A DNA stretch of 64,000 bases from Roseomonas haemaphysalidis (GTDB taxonomy: Bacteria; Pseudomonadota; Alphaproteobacteria; Acetobacterales; Acetobacteraceae): positions 620,001 to 684,000 of the forward strand of contig NZ_CP061177.1 in NCBI RefSeq assembly GCF_017355405.1. The letters are read 5' to 3'. The notes beneath the pieces are model-generated. The model was not told the origin of the DNA. It did not search any database and worked only from the letters and a program-made list of their open reading frames with translations. Positions 27,326 to 35,493 of the stretch are shown here, piece after piece. The position numbers and the translations under genes were made by a program. Within the stretch, counting starts at the first letter, position 1, and every line of letters starts with the position of its first letter.

Positions 27326-28375
27326 CTACGCCGGCACGCCCTTGGACGTGCTGTACTCGAAGTGCAGCGCCTCGCCCGGGAAGATGCGCGGGTGGATGGC
27401 GTGGGCGGCCATGGCGGCTTCCGAGAAGCCCTGCAGGATCAGCTTCAGCTTGCCCGGATAGGTGGCGATGTCGCCGATGGCGTAGATGCCGGGCCGGCTG
27501 GTGGCCAGCGTCGCCGGGTCCACCGTGATGTGGCTGCGGTCCAGGCCGAGGCCCCAGTCGGCGATGGGGCCGAGCTCCATGGACAGCCCGAAGAAGGCCA
27601 GCAGGTGGTCGGCCGGCACGCGGCGCTCCTCGCCCTTCAGCGTCGCCAGCACCACGTGGTCGAGCTGGCCGTCCGTGCCTTCCAGCGCGTGCAGCTGGTA
27701 CGGGATGGCGAGGTCGATCTCGCCGCGCTCGGCGGCGGCCTCCATCTGCGCGGCGGTTTCGGGCGCCGCGCGGAACTTCGGGCGGCGGTGCACCACCGTC
27801 ACGCGCGCCGCGACGTCCTTGAGCGACAGCGCCCAGTCCACCGCCGAATCACCGCCGCCCGCGATCACCACGCGCTTGCCGCGCAGTTCCTCGCGGCGGG
27901 ACACCATGTAGCGCACGGCGCCGGTGGCCTCGAAGGCCTCCAGCCCGGCCAGGGGCGGGCGGTTGGGGCCGAAGGCGCCGGCACCGGCGGCGATGATGAC
28001 CGCCTTGGCACGCACCTGCTCGCCTTGGCTGGTGGTCAGCGTGAAGCCGCCTTCCCCGTCCTCGGCCAGCGCGTCCACGCGGCGGCCCATCAGGTAGACG
28101 GGGGCGAAGGGCTGCGCCTGCTCCTCCAGCCGCGCGATCAGCTCGGCGCCGGCGATGGCGGGGTGGGCGGGGATGTCGAAGATCGGCTTCTCGGGGTACA
28201 GCGCGGCGCATTGGCCACCGATCGCCTCCAGCGTGTCGATCACCACGCATTTCATCCGCAGCATGCCGCATTCGAACACCGCGAAGAGCCCGGTGGGCCC
28301 GGCGCCGATCACGGCGACATCGGCGGTGATCTGCACGCCATGCGGCGCGGGAAACGGGTGGTGGGCTTCGGCCAT
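27326..28375 (-). CDS. ferredoxin/flavodoxin-NADP+ reductase, thioredoxin reductase-like type
   Basis: A 349-residue FAD flavoprotein. N-terminal FAD-binding AVIGAGPTGLFAVFE (residues 21-35), then AIGGQCAALYPEK, a second dinucleotide motif VVIAGGGDSAVDWA for NADPH, and GIYAIGDIATYPGK near the end. The redox-active CxxC of thioredoxin reductase is missing, as in TrxR-like ferredoxin-NADP reductases (YumC type). It passes electrons between NADPH and ferredoxin or flavodoxin. Confidence 0.92.
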   Translation of the reverse strand: MAEAHHPFPAPHGVQITADVAVIGAGPTGLFAVFECGMLRMKCVVIDTLEAIGGQCAALYPEKPIFDIPAHPAIAGAELIARLEEQAQPFAPVYLMGRRVDALAEDGEGGFTLTTSQGEQVRAKAVIIAAGAGAFGPNRPPLAGLEAFEATGAVRYMVSRREELRGKRVVIAGGGDSAVDWALSLKDVAARVTVVHRRPKFRAAPETAAQMEAAAERGEIDLAIPYQLHALEGTDGQLDHVVLATLKGEERRVPADHLLAFFGLSMELGPIADWGLGLDRSHITVDPATLATSRPGIYAIGDIATYPGKLKLILQGFSEAAMAAHAIHPRIFPGEALHFEYSTSKGVPA

Positions 28376-28510
28376 CGGCTGCGGTCTCCGCGTTTCGGGG
28401 CCGCGTGCATAGGGCATATCGCGGCGCGCCGGAACCTGGGGGGTAAGCCCTGCAGATGAGCGCTGCCGGCGGATCGGCAAGCGGGCCGGGGCCCGGGGCC
28501 GGCGGCACAT

Positions 28511-28542
28511 GGAAAAGGCCGCCAGGATTGCTCCTGGCGGCC
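28511..28542 (-). terminator. rho-independent terminator of the repeat lipoprotein gene
   Basis: An 11-bp perfect stem (GGCCGCCAGGA / TCCTGGCGGCC, 4-nt loop) followed on the minus strand by TTTTCC, 31 bp after the stop codon. Confidence 0.85.
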
Positions 28543-28572
28543 CGGTCCGGCCTGTGGGGGAACAGGCTGCGC

Positions 28573-28989
28573 TTAGCGGGTTTCGCCCACGGCGCGGCCG
28601 ATGGCGGTGCCGGGCGGGTTGCCGGGCATGCCGTCGCTCTGCATCGGGTAGGCGCCCGAGGTGTTGGTGCCGGCGGCGCGGTCGGCGGCGCGGGTCGCGG
28701 CGGTGCCGCGCGGGTTGGCGCGGGTGCCATCGCGCTGCGCCGGGTAGGCGCCGGAGGTGTTGGTGCCGGCGGCGCGGTCCAGGGCGCGCGTCGCCTCGGT
28801 GCCCGGCGGGTTGCCCGGGGTGCCGTTGGCCTGGGTCGGATAGGCGCCGGACACGTCGGTGCCCGCGGCGCGGTCGATCGCACGGGTGGTGCTGTTGTTC
28901 TCAACCGTCTGCGGGCCGCTGCAGGCCGCCAGGCCCAGCATCAGGGCGGAAACGGCGAGGGCGGACAGAATTTCGCGCTGGCGCAGCAT
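28573..28989 (-). CDS. lipoprotein with three 32-residue tandem repeats
   Basis: A 138-residue predicted lipoprotein (signal MLRQREILSALAVSALMLG, lipobox LAAC with Cys23). After a short NNST linker, three near-identical 32-residue units follow, each of the form TRAxDRAAGTxxSGAYPxQ then NGTPGNPPGT, ending GRAVGETR. No known domain is recognised. Pro/Gly/Asn content suggests an extended envelope protein. Start chosen at the lipoprotein signal; upstream frame lacks support. Own terminator, so probably a single-gene unit. Confidence 0.72.
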   Translation of the reverse strand: MLRQREILSALAVSALMLGLAACSGPQTVENNSTTRAIDRAAGTDVSGAYPTQANGTPGNPPGTEATRALDRAAGTNTSGAYPAQRDGTRANPRGTAATRAADRAAGTNTSGAYPMQSDGMPGNPPGTAIGRAVGETR

Positions 28990-29222
28990 TGGGGAACTCC
29001 CGGTTGGATACAGCCCCGCTCTAGTGACAGGGCATGTGGGCGACAACGCGGTTTGCAAGGGCGGGTTCCATGTCATTCCTCGGAAAAAAGCGCGGCTCCC
29101 GCTCGGCAACCGCGCCGAAGGACGATGCGTTGCAGCGCCGGAACAGCTCTGCCGGCGGCTTCATCAGCTGACGACGGCCGCGCCGGCCCAAGCCTGACAA
29201 CCGAATTCCGAGGAGACAGACG

Positions 29223-29822
29223 TTGACCACGTTCAACCGCCGCACCCTGCTGGGCGCCACCATCGGCGCCGCCACCGGCCTGCTCGCCGCGCCCGCCATC
29301 CTGCGCGCCCAGGTCGCCTCCATGGGCGACATCACCACCGTGCTGGCCAGCGTGCCGCAGTTCTCCCGCTTTCTGGAGCTGGCGCAGCGCGGCGGTCAGC
29401 TGGACCGCATGCGCGGCACGCAGGACCTGACGGTCTTTGTGCCGTCCAACGCCGCGATCGACCGCCTTCCCGGCCTGATGATGAACCTGCTGGGCGGCAC
29501 CACCGGCAGCCAGCAGGGCTCGGTGGACGAGTTCCGCACCACGGCGCTGCTGACGCACCACATGCTGGCCGGCGTCGTCACCACCCAGTCCTTCAACGGC
29601 CAGCAGCGCGAGGTCGCCAGCCTGAACGGCGGGCTGGTGATGCTGGACGGCACGGCGGTGCCGCCGACGGTGGCCATCGTGAAGCCCTCGGGCGGCGCGG
29701 GCAGCAACTTCGGCACCGGCGCCGGCGGCCAGAACCTGCAGCCGGCCGCGAAGATCATCATGCCCGACCTGATGGCCAGCAACGGCGTGGTGCACGGCAT
29801 CGACAACATGCTGCTGCCGTAA
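29223..29822 (+). CDS. exported fasciclin-domain protein
   Basis: A 199-residue protein with a Tat-like signal (NRRTLLGATIGAATGLLAAPAILRAQ). The single fasciclin (FAS1) domain shows LTVFVPSNAAIDRLP (H1 region), LLTHHMLAGVVTTQ and the C-terminal SNGVVHGIDNMLLP (H2 region), with a Gly-rich insertion at about residues 155-170. FAS1 domains mediate adhesion or surface binding. The start is TTG with GAGGAG about 8 nt upstream. A strong terminator follows. Confidence 0.87.
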   Translation: MTTFNRRTLLGATIGAATGLLAAPAILRAQVASMGDITTVLASVPQFSRFLELAQRGGQLDRMRGTQDLTVFVPSNAAIDRLPGLMMNLLGGTTGSQQGSVDEFRTTALLTHHMLAGVVTTQSFNGQQREVASLNGGLVMLDGTAVPPTVAIVKPSGGAGSNFGTGAGGQNLQPAAKIIMPDLMASNGVVHGIDNMLLP

Positions 29823-29834
29823 GCAGCCTTGCCG

Positions 29835-29867
29835 GCGCGGCCGGGCCCTGCCCGGCCGCGCCTTTTC
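29835..29867 (+). terminator. rho-independent terminator of the fasciclin gene
   Basis: A perfect 13-bp stem (GGCGCGGCCGGGC / GCCCGGCCGCGCC) with a 3-nt loop, followed by TTTT, 13 nt after the stop codon. Confidence 0.92.
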
Positions 29868-29959
29868 CCGCGCCATGTCGCAGCTGCGAAACGCCCCCCT
29901 GGTGGGCGTCCGGCGCCTAGCCCATGATGAACCTCGATTTTTTTAAGAGTCAGAGGTCC

Positions 29960-32251
29960 ATGGACAGCAGCAAGGCGCCCGATACCCGCACCACCCGCAT
30001 CACCGCCGAGGAGGCGCTGGCCCTGCATGCCGAGGGCAAGCCGGGCAAGCTGGAGATCCGGCTGACCAAGCCGCTGACCACGGCGCGCGACCTCAGCCTG
30101 GCCTATTCCCCCGGCGTCGCCGAGCCCTGCCTGCACATCCACCGCGACCCTTCGCTGGCCTACGACTACACTACCAAGGGCAACATGGTCGCCGTCATCT
30201 CCAACGGCACGGCCGTGCTGGGGCTGGGCAACCTGGGCGCGCTGGCGGGCAAGCCGGTGATGGAAGGCAAGGCGGCGCTGTTCAAGCGCTTCGCCGACGT
30301 CGATTCCATCGACCTGTGCGTGGACACCGAGGACGCGGACGCCTTTGTCAACGCCGTGCGCTACCTCGGCCCCTCCTTCGGCGGCATCAACCTGGAAGAC
30401 ATCAAGGCCCCGGAGTGCTTCGTCATCGAGCAGCGGCTGCGCGAGCTGATGGACATCCCCGTCTTCCACGACGACCAGCACGGCACCGCCATCGTCGCCG
30501 CCGCCGGGCTGATCAACGCCTGCCACCTGACCGGCCGGGCGCTGGCCGATACCAAGCTGGTGATCAACGGCGCGGGTTCCGCCGCCATCGCCTGCGCCGA
30601 GCTGGTCAAGGCCATGGGCATCCGCCCGCAGCACATCCTGATGTGCGACACCAAGGGCGTGCTCTACCAGGGCCGTGCCGAGGGCATGAACCAGTGGAAG
30701 TCAGCCCACGCGGTGGCCACCGACCGCCGCACGCTGGCCCAGGCGCTGGAAGGGGCGGACGCTTTCTTCGGCCTGTCGGTCAAGGGTGCGGTGACGCCGG
30801 CCATGGTCGCCTCCATGGCGCCCAATCCGATCATCTTCGCGATGGCCAACCCCGACCCCGAGATCACGCCCGACGACGCCCGCGCCGTGCGGCCGGACGT
30901 GATCATCGCCACCGGGCGCAGCGACTATCCCAACCAGGTCAACAACGTGTTGGGCTTTCCCTTCATCTTCCGCGGCGCGCTGGACGTGCGCGCCTCGACC
31001 ATCAACGACGCCATGAAGGTCGCCGCCGCCGAGGCGCTGGCCATGCTGGCGCGCGAGGACGTGCCCGAGGAGGTGGCGGGCGCCGGCGGCGGCTCCGGCC
31101 TGCGCTTCGGCCCCGACTACATCATCCCGCATGCCTTCGACCCGCGCCTGATTTCCCGCGTCTCGCCCGCCGTCGCCAAGGCGGCGATGGACAGCGGCGT
31201 GGCGCGCAAGCCGCTGGACGACATGGCCCGCTATGCCCGCGGGCTGGCGGCGCGGCTTGATGTCGGCGTGTCGGCGCTGGAAGCCATCACGGAACGGCTG
31301 CGCGCGCAGCCCCGGAAGGTGGTCTTCGCCGAGGGCGAGGAGGAGAAGGTGATCCGCGCCGCCATCGCCTTCCGCAACGCCGGCTACGGCACGCCCGTGC
31401 TGGTGGGGCGCGAGGAGCGCGTGCGCGCCACCGTGGCCGCGCTCGGCATCCCGCTGCCGGAGGGCATCGAGATCCACAACGCCCGGCTGTCCGACAGCAA
31501 CACCCGCTACGCCGAGGCGCTGTACAGCCGCCAGCAGCGCAACGGCCTGCTGTTCCGCGACTGCCAGCGGCTGGTCAACACGGACCGCAATGTCTTCGCG
31601 GCCTGCATGGTGGCCGCCGGCGACGCGGACGCCATGGTGACCGGCGCCACGCGCTCCTTCGGCACCACGCTGGAGAACGTCACCAAGGCGGTGGACCCGA
31701 CGCCGGGCGAGGTGCTGTTCGGCCTCAGCGTCATGCTCGGCCGCCGCGCCGGCACCGTGCTGATCGCCGACACGGCCATCCACGAGCGCCCCGATGCCGC
31801 GACGCTGGCGCAGATCGCCACCGGGGCCGCCGCCGCCGCGCGCCGCATGGGCATCGAGCCGCGCGTGGCGCTGCTGTCCTTTTCCACCTTCGGCGCACCG
31901 GGCGGCACCATCGTCAACCCGGTGCGCGAGGCGGTGAAGCTGCTGGACAGCCGCGGCGCCGACTTCGAGTACGATGGCGAGATGGCGGCCGACGTGGCGC
32001 TGGACCCCCAGCTGCGCGCCCTCTACCCGTTCTGCCGCCTGAGCGGCCCGGCCAACGTGCTGGTCATGCCCGGGCTGCACGCCGCGCACATCCTGACCAA
32101 GGCCGTGCCCCGCCTGACCAGCGCCACCACCCTAGGGCCGATCCTGGTGGGGCTGGAGCAGCCGGTGCAGATCACCAGCGTCGGGGCCAGCGTCAACCAG
32201 ATCCTGGACATGGCGTGCTTCGCGGCCGCCGGCGCCGTGCGCCGGGACTAG
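29960..32251 (+). CDS. maeB: NADP-dependent malic enzyme with phosphotransacetylase-like domain
   Basis: A 763-residue enzyme oxidatively decarboxylating malate to pyruvate with NADP. The start [10 protein letters not shown] is chosen for the AGAGG ribosome site 5 nt upstream; a double ATG 36 bp earlier has none. The malic domain shows [28 protein letters not shown] and DDQHGTAIV, and the Rossmann motif [10 protein letters not shown]. From about residue 440 a phosphate acetyl/butyryl transferase domain follows; it is non-catalytic and regulatory in MaeB (acetyl-CoA sensing). Length matches E. coli MaeB. Confidence 0.95.
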   Translation: MDSSKAPDTRTTRITAEEALALHAEGKPGKLEIRLTKPLTTARDLSLAYSPGVAEPCLHIHRDPSLAYDYTTKGNMVAVISNGTAVLGLGNLGALAGKPVMEGKAALFKRFADVDSIDLCVDTEDADAFVNAVRYLGPSFGGINLEDIKAPECFVIEQRLRELMDIPVFHDDQHGTAIVAAAGLINACHLTGRALADTKLVINGAGSAAIACAELVKAMGIRPQHILMCDTKGVLYQGRAEGMNQWKSAHAVATDRRTLAQALEGADAFFGLSVKGAVTPAMVASMAPNPIIFAMANPDPEITPDDARAVRPDVIIATGRSDYPNQVNNVLGFPFIFRGALDVRASTINDAMKVAAAEALAMLAREDVPEEVAGAGGGSGLRFGPDYIIPHAFDPRLISRVSPAVAKAAMDSGVARKPLDDMARYARGLAARLDVGVSALEAITERLRAQPRKVVFAEGEEEKVIRAAIAFRNAGYGTPVLVGREERVRATVAALGIPLPEGIEIHNARLSDSNTRYAEALYSRQQRNGLLFRDCQRLVNTDRNVFAACMVAAGDADAMVTGATRSFGTTLENVTKAVDPTPGEVLFGLSVMLGRRAGTVLIADTAIHERPDAATLAQIATGAAAAARRMGIEPRVALLSFSTFGAPGGTIVNPVREAVKLLDSRGADFEYDGEMAADVALDPQLRALYPFCRLSGPANVLVMPGLHAAHILTKAVPRLTSATTLGPILVGLEQPVQITSVGASVNQILDMACFAAAGAVRRD

Positions 32252-32260
32252 GCGGCGGAC

Positions 32261-32292
32261 AGGGCCGGGGAACATCGTTTCCCCGGCCCTTC
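32261..32292 (+). terminator. rho-independent terminator of maeB
   Basis: A perfect 12-bp stem (AGGGCCGGGGAA / TTCCCCGGCCCT, 6-nt loop) followed by TT, 10 nt after the stop. Confidence 0.85.
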
Positions 32293-32455
32293 CCGCACCA
32301 TCGGCCATGCGCTGAACTCATAACTGTTCCTGGACGCATCACCGGGGCGAATAGCCAGCATCGCCAGCCCTGATTGGCGGTGGCGCGCCCTGAAGCGCAT
32401 ATGGGTGTCAACGGAAGCGCCACCGCGCTTCGACATTCCATCAGGAACAAACATC

Positions 32456-32773
32456 ATGATCCGCAATTCGATGATCGCCGCCGCCCTTCTCGCCACCGGC
32501 ATGGCGCTGGGTGCCACCAGCGCGCTGCATGCGCAGGAAGCGGTGATCAACCAGGGCGAGCAGTTCCATGTGAGCTACCCCGCCGGCTACACCGGCAACA
32601 TCGTGGGCGGCGGCGATACCGTGACGGTGACGTCCGGCCGCTACCCCCAGGTGACCTACACCGGCGCCTTCCATGAGAACTCGGCTGGCATCCCGGTGTT
32701 CACCGGCGGCAGCGAGGGCGGCGTGGCCTACCTGCCGGCTCCCGCCACCGCGGGCACGGTGGCGAACCGCTAA
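32456..32773 (+). CDS. small exported protein of unknown function
   Basis: A 105-residue protein with a clear signal peptide (MIRNSMIAAALLATGMALGATSALHAQ). The mature part of about 78 residues is Gly/Thr/Val-rich beta-type sequence with no cysteine. No family recognised. The ATG at 32456 starts the signal peptide; an upstream in-frame ATG would bury it. A strong terminator follows, so it is probably a single-gene unit. Confidence 0.7.
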   Translation: MIRNSMIAAALLATGMALGATSALHAQEAVINQGEQFHVSYPAGYTGNIVGGGDTVTVTSGRYPQVTYTGAFHENSAGIPVFTGGSEGGVAYLPAPATAGTVANR

Positions 32774-32784
32774 ACCCGAAAGAC

Positions 32785-32816
32785 AGGGCCGGGGCAGCAA
32801 TGCCCCGGCCCTTTTT
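32785..32816. terminator. rho-independent terminator
   Basis: A perfect 12-bp stem (AGGGCCGGGGCA / TGCCCCGGCCCT) with a GCAA loop and five T residues on the plus strand, between the small exported protein gene and the convergent methyltransferase gene. The stem closely resembles that of the maeB terminator. Confidence 0.92.
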
Positions 32817-32819
32817 GCG

Positions 32820-33740
32820 TTACGCGCCGGCCAGCAGGCAGAACATCAGCTCGTGCTTGTTGTGGGCGCCGTGGAACACCCGCGCCCCGGGAATGGCGGC
32901 AAAGGCGGCGGCGGTGTCGTGGTCGGTTTCGCCCTGGAACTTCAGGGTGCACACGAAGTTCCGTGCCCGCCCGGCCTCGCGCCAGCGGTTCACCAGCCCA
33001 AGCAGCCGCGACGGGTAGCAGATGATGTCGCTGAACAGCCAGTCCACCGCGGGCTGCTGCGAAGGCTCCAGGCCAAAGGCGCTTTCGGTGCGGACGGACA
33101 CGTTGGGCAGCGCCGCCACGGCCGGGTCCATCGCCGCCTTGTCCACCGCCACCACGGCGCAGCCCAGCTGCGCCAGCGCCCAGGTCCAGCCGCCGGGCGC
33201 GGCGCCGAGGTCCAGCACCGTCTCGCCCGGGCCGGGCCAGCGGCCCAGCCGAGTCAGCGCTTCCCACAGCTTCAGGTAGGCGCGCGACGGCGGGCCCTCG
33301 CGGTCCTCCTCGAAGCGCACGGCGCCGTTGACAAAGGGGCTGGACTTGGTGGGGCTGGCCAGCATGCGGTCGGCCCCCAGCAGCGTCCAGGCCCCCAGGT
33401 GCCCGGCGGGCGGCAGCTCGGGAAAGCGCAGTGCGCGTGCCTTGACCGGCGGCAGCGCGGCCTCGATCAGCGCGGCGCGGCGGTGGTGCGTGGCGGGGTA
33501 GAGCGCCCAGTTGCGCTGCAGGCCGCGCAGCAGGGTCGCGGCGCCCTTGATGGAGGGCACCTCCATCTCCCGCGGGTCGGTCCAGACGTCCAGCGCCCAG
33601 GCGGCGGGCAGCGGCGGCGCGGGGCTGAGGGCCAGAAGGCCGTGCCAGGCGGCGACCGGCGCGCCGGCGCGGCGCAGCTCCTCGGCCAGCTCGGCCTCGA
33701 AGCCCTCGGCGGCCAGATAGGCGCTGCGGACCTCGCTCAC
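32820..33740 (-). CDS. RlmM-like rRNA 2'-O-ribose methyltransferase
   Basis: A 306-residue SAM methyltransferase with an N-terminal domain and a C-terminal FtsJ-like fold: LDLGAAPGGWTWAL (SAM motif I), VVAVDKAAM, VDWLFSDIICYPS (catalytic Asp region), and NFVCTLKFQGETDH (catalytic Lys). Order and length fit RlmM, which methylates C2498 of 23S rRNA. The start is GTG overlapping the DUF423 stop (GTGA), so it is the last gene of a coupled three-gene operon. Confidence 0.8.
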   Translation of the reverse strand: MSEVRSAYLAAEGFEAELAEELRRAGAPVAAWHGLLALSPAPPLPAAWALDVWTDPREMEVPSIKGAATLLRGLQRNWALYPATHHRRAALIEAALPPVKARALRFPELPPAGHLGAWTLLGADRMLASPTKSSPFVNGAVRFEEDREGPPSRAYLKLWEALTRLGRWPGPGETVLDLGAAPGGWTWALAQLGCAVVAVDKAAMDPAVAALPNVSVRTESAFGLEPSQQPAVDWLFSDIICYPSRLLGLVNRWREAGRARNFVCTLKFQGETDHDTAAAFAAIPGARVFHGAHNKHELMFCLLAGA

Positions 33741-34093
33741 GCCCGGCGCGCCCCGGCGGCCGCCAGCAGCAGCCAGCCCAGCATCAGCAGCATGCCGCCG
33801 GTCGGCGCCACCCGCCCCAGCGAGCCGCCGGTCAGCGCGTGCCACCACAGCGCGCCGGCGAAGCCCAGCACGCCCAGAAAAAAGCAGCCGCCCGCCCAAT
33901 GCACCAGCCGGCCGCCGCGGCGCTCGGCCAGCAGCCCGGTGGCCAGCAGCGCCAGCGCGTGCCAGCCCTGCATGTCCAGCGCAGGGGCGACGCGGGCCGC
34001 CTGGTCCGGCGTCAACCCATGCGCCGCCCAGGCCGCCATCCCGACCGCCACGCCGCCCATCAGGGCCCCCAGAACCAGCCAGATCCGTCCCAT
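33737..34093 (-). CDS. DUF423 membrane protein
   Basis: A 118-residue protein with four hydrophobic segments. Conserved GAHGL (as AAHGL) after helix 1, then LDMQGWHALALLATG and the C-terminal RVAPTGGMLLMLGWLLLA are typical of DUF423. Function unknown. ATG overlaps the stop of the phosphoribosyltransferase gene (ATGA); its own stop overlaps the next start. Confidence 0.87.
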   Translation of the reverse strand: MGRIWLVLGALMGGVAVGMAAWAAHGLTPDQAARVAPALDMQGWHALALLATGLLAERRGGRLVHWAGGCFFLGVLGFAGALWWHALTGGSLGRVAPTGGMLLMLGWLLLAAAGARRA

Positions 34094-34770
34094 CACGCGT
34101 CCTTCCCCGGCAGGATCACATCGGCGCGACTGGCGAGGTCCGCCTGCCAGCTTCCGTCGTCGCCGCGCCGGAACAGCGGCGTGGCGAAGGCGGCGGCCAC
34201 CGGCACGTCGCCGGGCCAGCCGGCACGCCAGCGGTCGCCCTGCGCCATGGCCACGCAAAGCCCGACCGGCCGCACCCCCGCCGTGGCCAGCAGCGCCAGG
34301 CCGGCGTGCGCGGAGCTGCCGGTGCTGACCACGTCATCCACCAGCAGCACCCGCCGGCCGCGCAGCCGGTGCAGCACGCGCGGGTCCAGCCACATCCGCC
34401 GCGCGTCCGGCGCGGTGGAGGAGGAGGTGGGCGCGGAAAAGGCGCTGTCGTACCAGTTCTTGCGGGAATAGCCGGCGGCCACCCAGTGGGGGTGGCCCAG
34501 CGCCTCGGCCACCGGCGGTCCGAACACATGCCCCAGCGTCGGCAGGCCCAGCACGGCCTCGGCCCCGAAGCCCCGCGCGGCGGCGGCCATCCAGCCGCAG
34601 ATCGGCCGCAGCACGGCAAAGGAGGCCTGGTTGGCGATGAAGCCCAGCACGCCGATGGCACCGTAGTCGCGCAACGGCATTGCCAGGAAACGGCCGTCGG
34701 GCATGCGGGCAGAGGCACCGGAAGGCGGGGTGGCCTCGTAGCGCTGCCAGAAGTCGGGGAGCGGTTCCAT
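34093..34770 (-). CDS. phosphoribosyltransferase family protein
   Basis: A 225-residue protein with the PRPP-binding signature RVLLVDDVVSTGSSA at about residues 142-156 and an upstream GLPTLGHVFGPPVAEALG stretch that takes the place of the PP-loop. It probably salvages a purine or related base or acts as a regulator; substrate unknown. First gene of the operon leading to DUF423 and the RlmM-like enzyme. The start at 34770 (MEPLPDFWQRYE) is preferred over one 21 bp upstream; neither has a strong ribosome site. Confidence 0.82.
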   Translation of the reverse strand: MEPLPDFWQRYEATPPSGASARMPDGRFLAMPLRDYGAIGVLGFIANQASFAVLRPICGWMAAAARGFGAEAVLGLPTLGHVFGPPVAEALGHPHWVAAGYSRKNWYDSAFSAPTSSSTAPDARRMWLDPRVLHRLRGRRVLLVDDVVSTGSSAHAGLALLATAGVRPVGLCVAMAQGDRWRAGWPGDVPVAAAFATPLFRRGDDGSWQADLASRADVILPGKDA

Positions 34771-34806
34771 GATAGGGGGCGGATGGCACATCGGTGGGCG
34801 TTGGAG

Positions 34807-34988
34807 AAGATCGGGGGACAGAATTCCCCTCAGCCCCCCGCTTTTTTCTGGCTGTTTTGCGAAGGCGGCCGGGGTGGCGCCGCGCGCCCTGGTCCGGGCG
34901 TTCAGGCGTTCCGTGGCGACCGCCCCCCACGCCGCATGCCAGTTTCTGCCGATGCCAGGGCCCGGCGTGGCTCAGCCACCCCGGCGGG
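34807..34988. repeat. hybrid composite repeat (A arm left, B arm right)
   Basis: The left end (34807-34850) is an A arm: GGGGGACAGAATTCCCC, then CCCCCCGC and a T run. The right end (34951-34988) is an inverted B arm: CCCGGCGTGGCTCAGCCACC then CCGGCGGG. The core keeps no clear centre palindrome. The DoxX gene's last codons and stop lie in the right arm. Confidence 0.75.
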
Positions 34989-35406
34989 CGTGTTCGGAAA
35001 GGGGGGAGGCCGTTCCGGCCCCGCGTTCCGCCAGGATGGCCGCCAAGATCAGCCCGCCGATCATCCCCACATGCTCCGTCGCGGTGTGGAAGGCCACGAT
35101 GCCGCGTTCACCGTCCAGGCTCCAGAAGTGGTGCACGATGGGGATGGTCAGCGCGGTGAACACCCCCAGCGCCCCGGCCCCGAGCCAGGCGGCGCGGTTG
35201 GCGATGATCAGCGCCGAGCCGGTGAGCTGGGTGAGCGCCACCACCGCGTTGATCACGGCGGGCGGGTGCAGGCCGAACATCGCCATCTCGGCGGTGCCCC
35301 CCTGGAAGTCGATCAGCTTGGCCAGCCCGCTGCCCCAGAAGGGAAAGGTGAGCAGCACGCGGGCCACGACCAGCAGGGCGGGACGCGACAGCACAGAGCG
35401 GATCAT
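34972..35406 (-). CDS. DoxX family membrane protein
   Basis: A 144-residue protein with four hydrophobic segments. RVLLTFPFWGSGLAKLIDF at the N terminus is the typical DoxX start, and FHTATEHVGMIGGLILA the last helix. Family members take part in membrane redox or detoxification complexes; the role here is unknown. The last four residues (RRGG) and the stop are encoded by the B-type repeat arm, so the native C terminus may have been altered by insertion. Confidence 0.83.
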   Translation of the reverse strand: MIRSVLSRPALLVVARVLLTFPFWGSGLAKLIDFQGGTAEMAMFGLHPPAVINAVVALTQLTGSALIIANRAAWLGAGALGVFTALTIPIVHHFWSLDGERGIVAFHTATEHVGMIGGLILAAILAERGAGTASPLSEHARRGG

Positions 35407-35432
35407 GATGACGGTCTCCAGGCCAGAACGAC

Positions 35433-35465
35433 AAAACCGCCCCCGGCGGGGCCGGGAGCGGTTTT
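35433..35465 (-). terminator. rho-independent terminator of the nitronate monooxygenase-like gene
   Basis: On the minus strand, AAAACCGCTCCCGGC pairs with GCCGGGGGCGGTTTT around a short loop and ends in a T run, 28 bp after the stop. Confidence 0.88.
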
Positions 35466-35493
35466 GCCATGGTCAAGCCAGAGGCGGAAGCCG

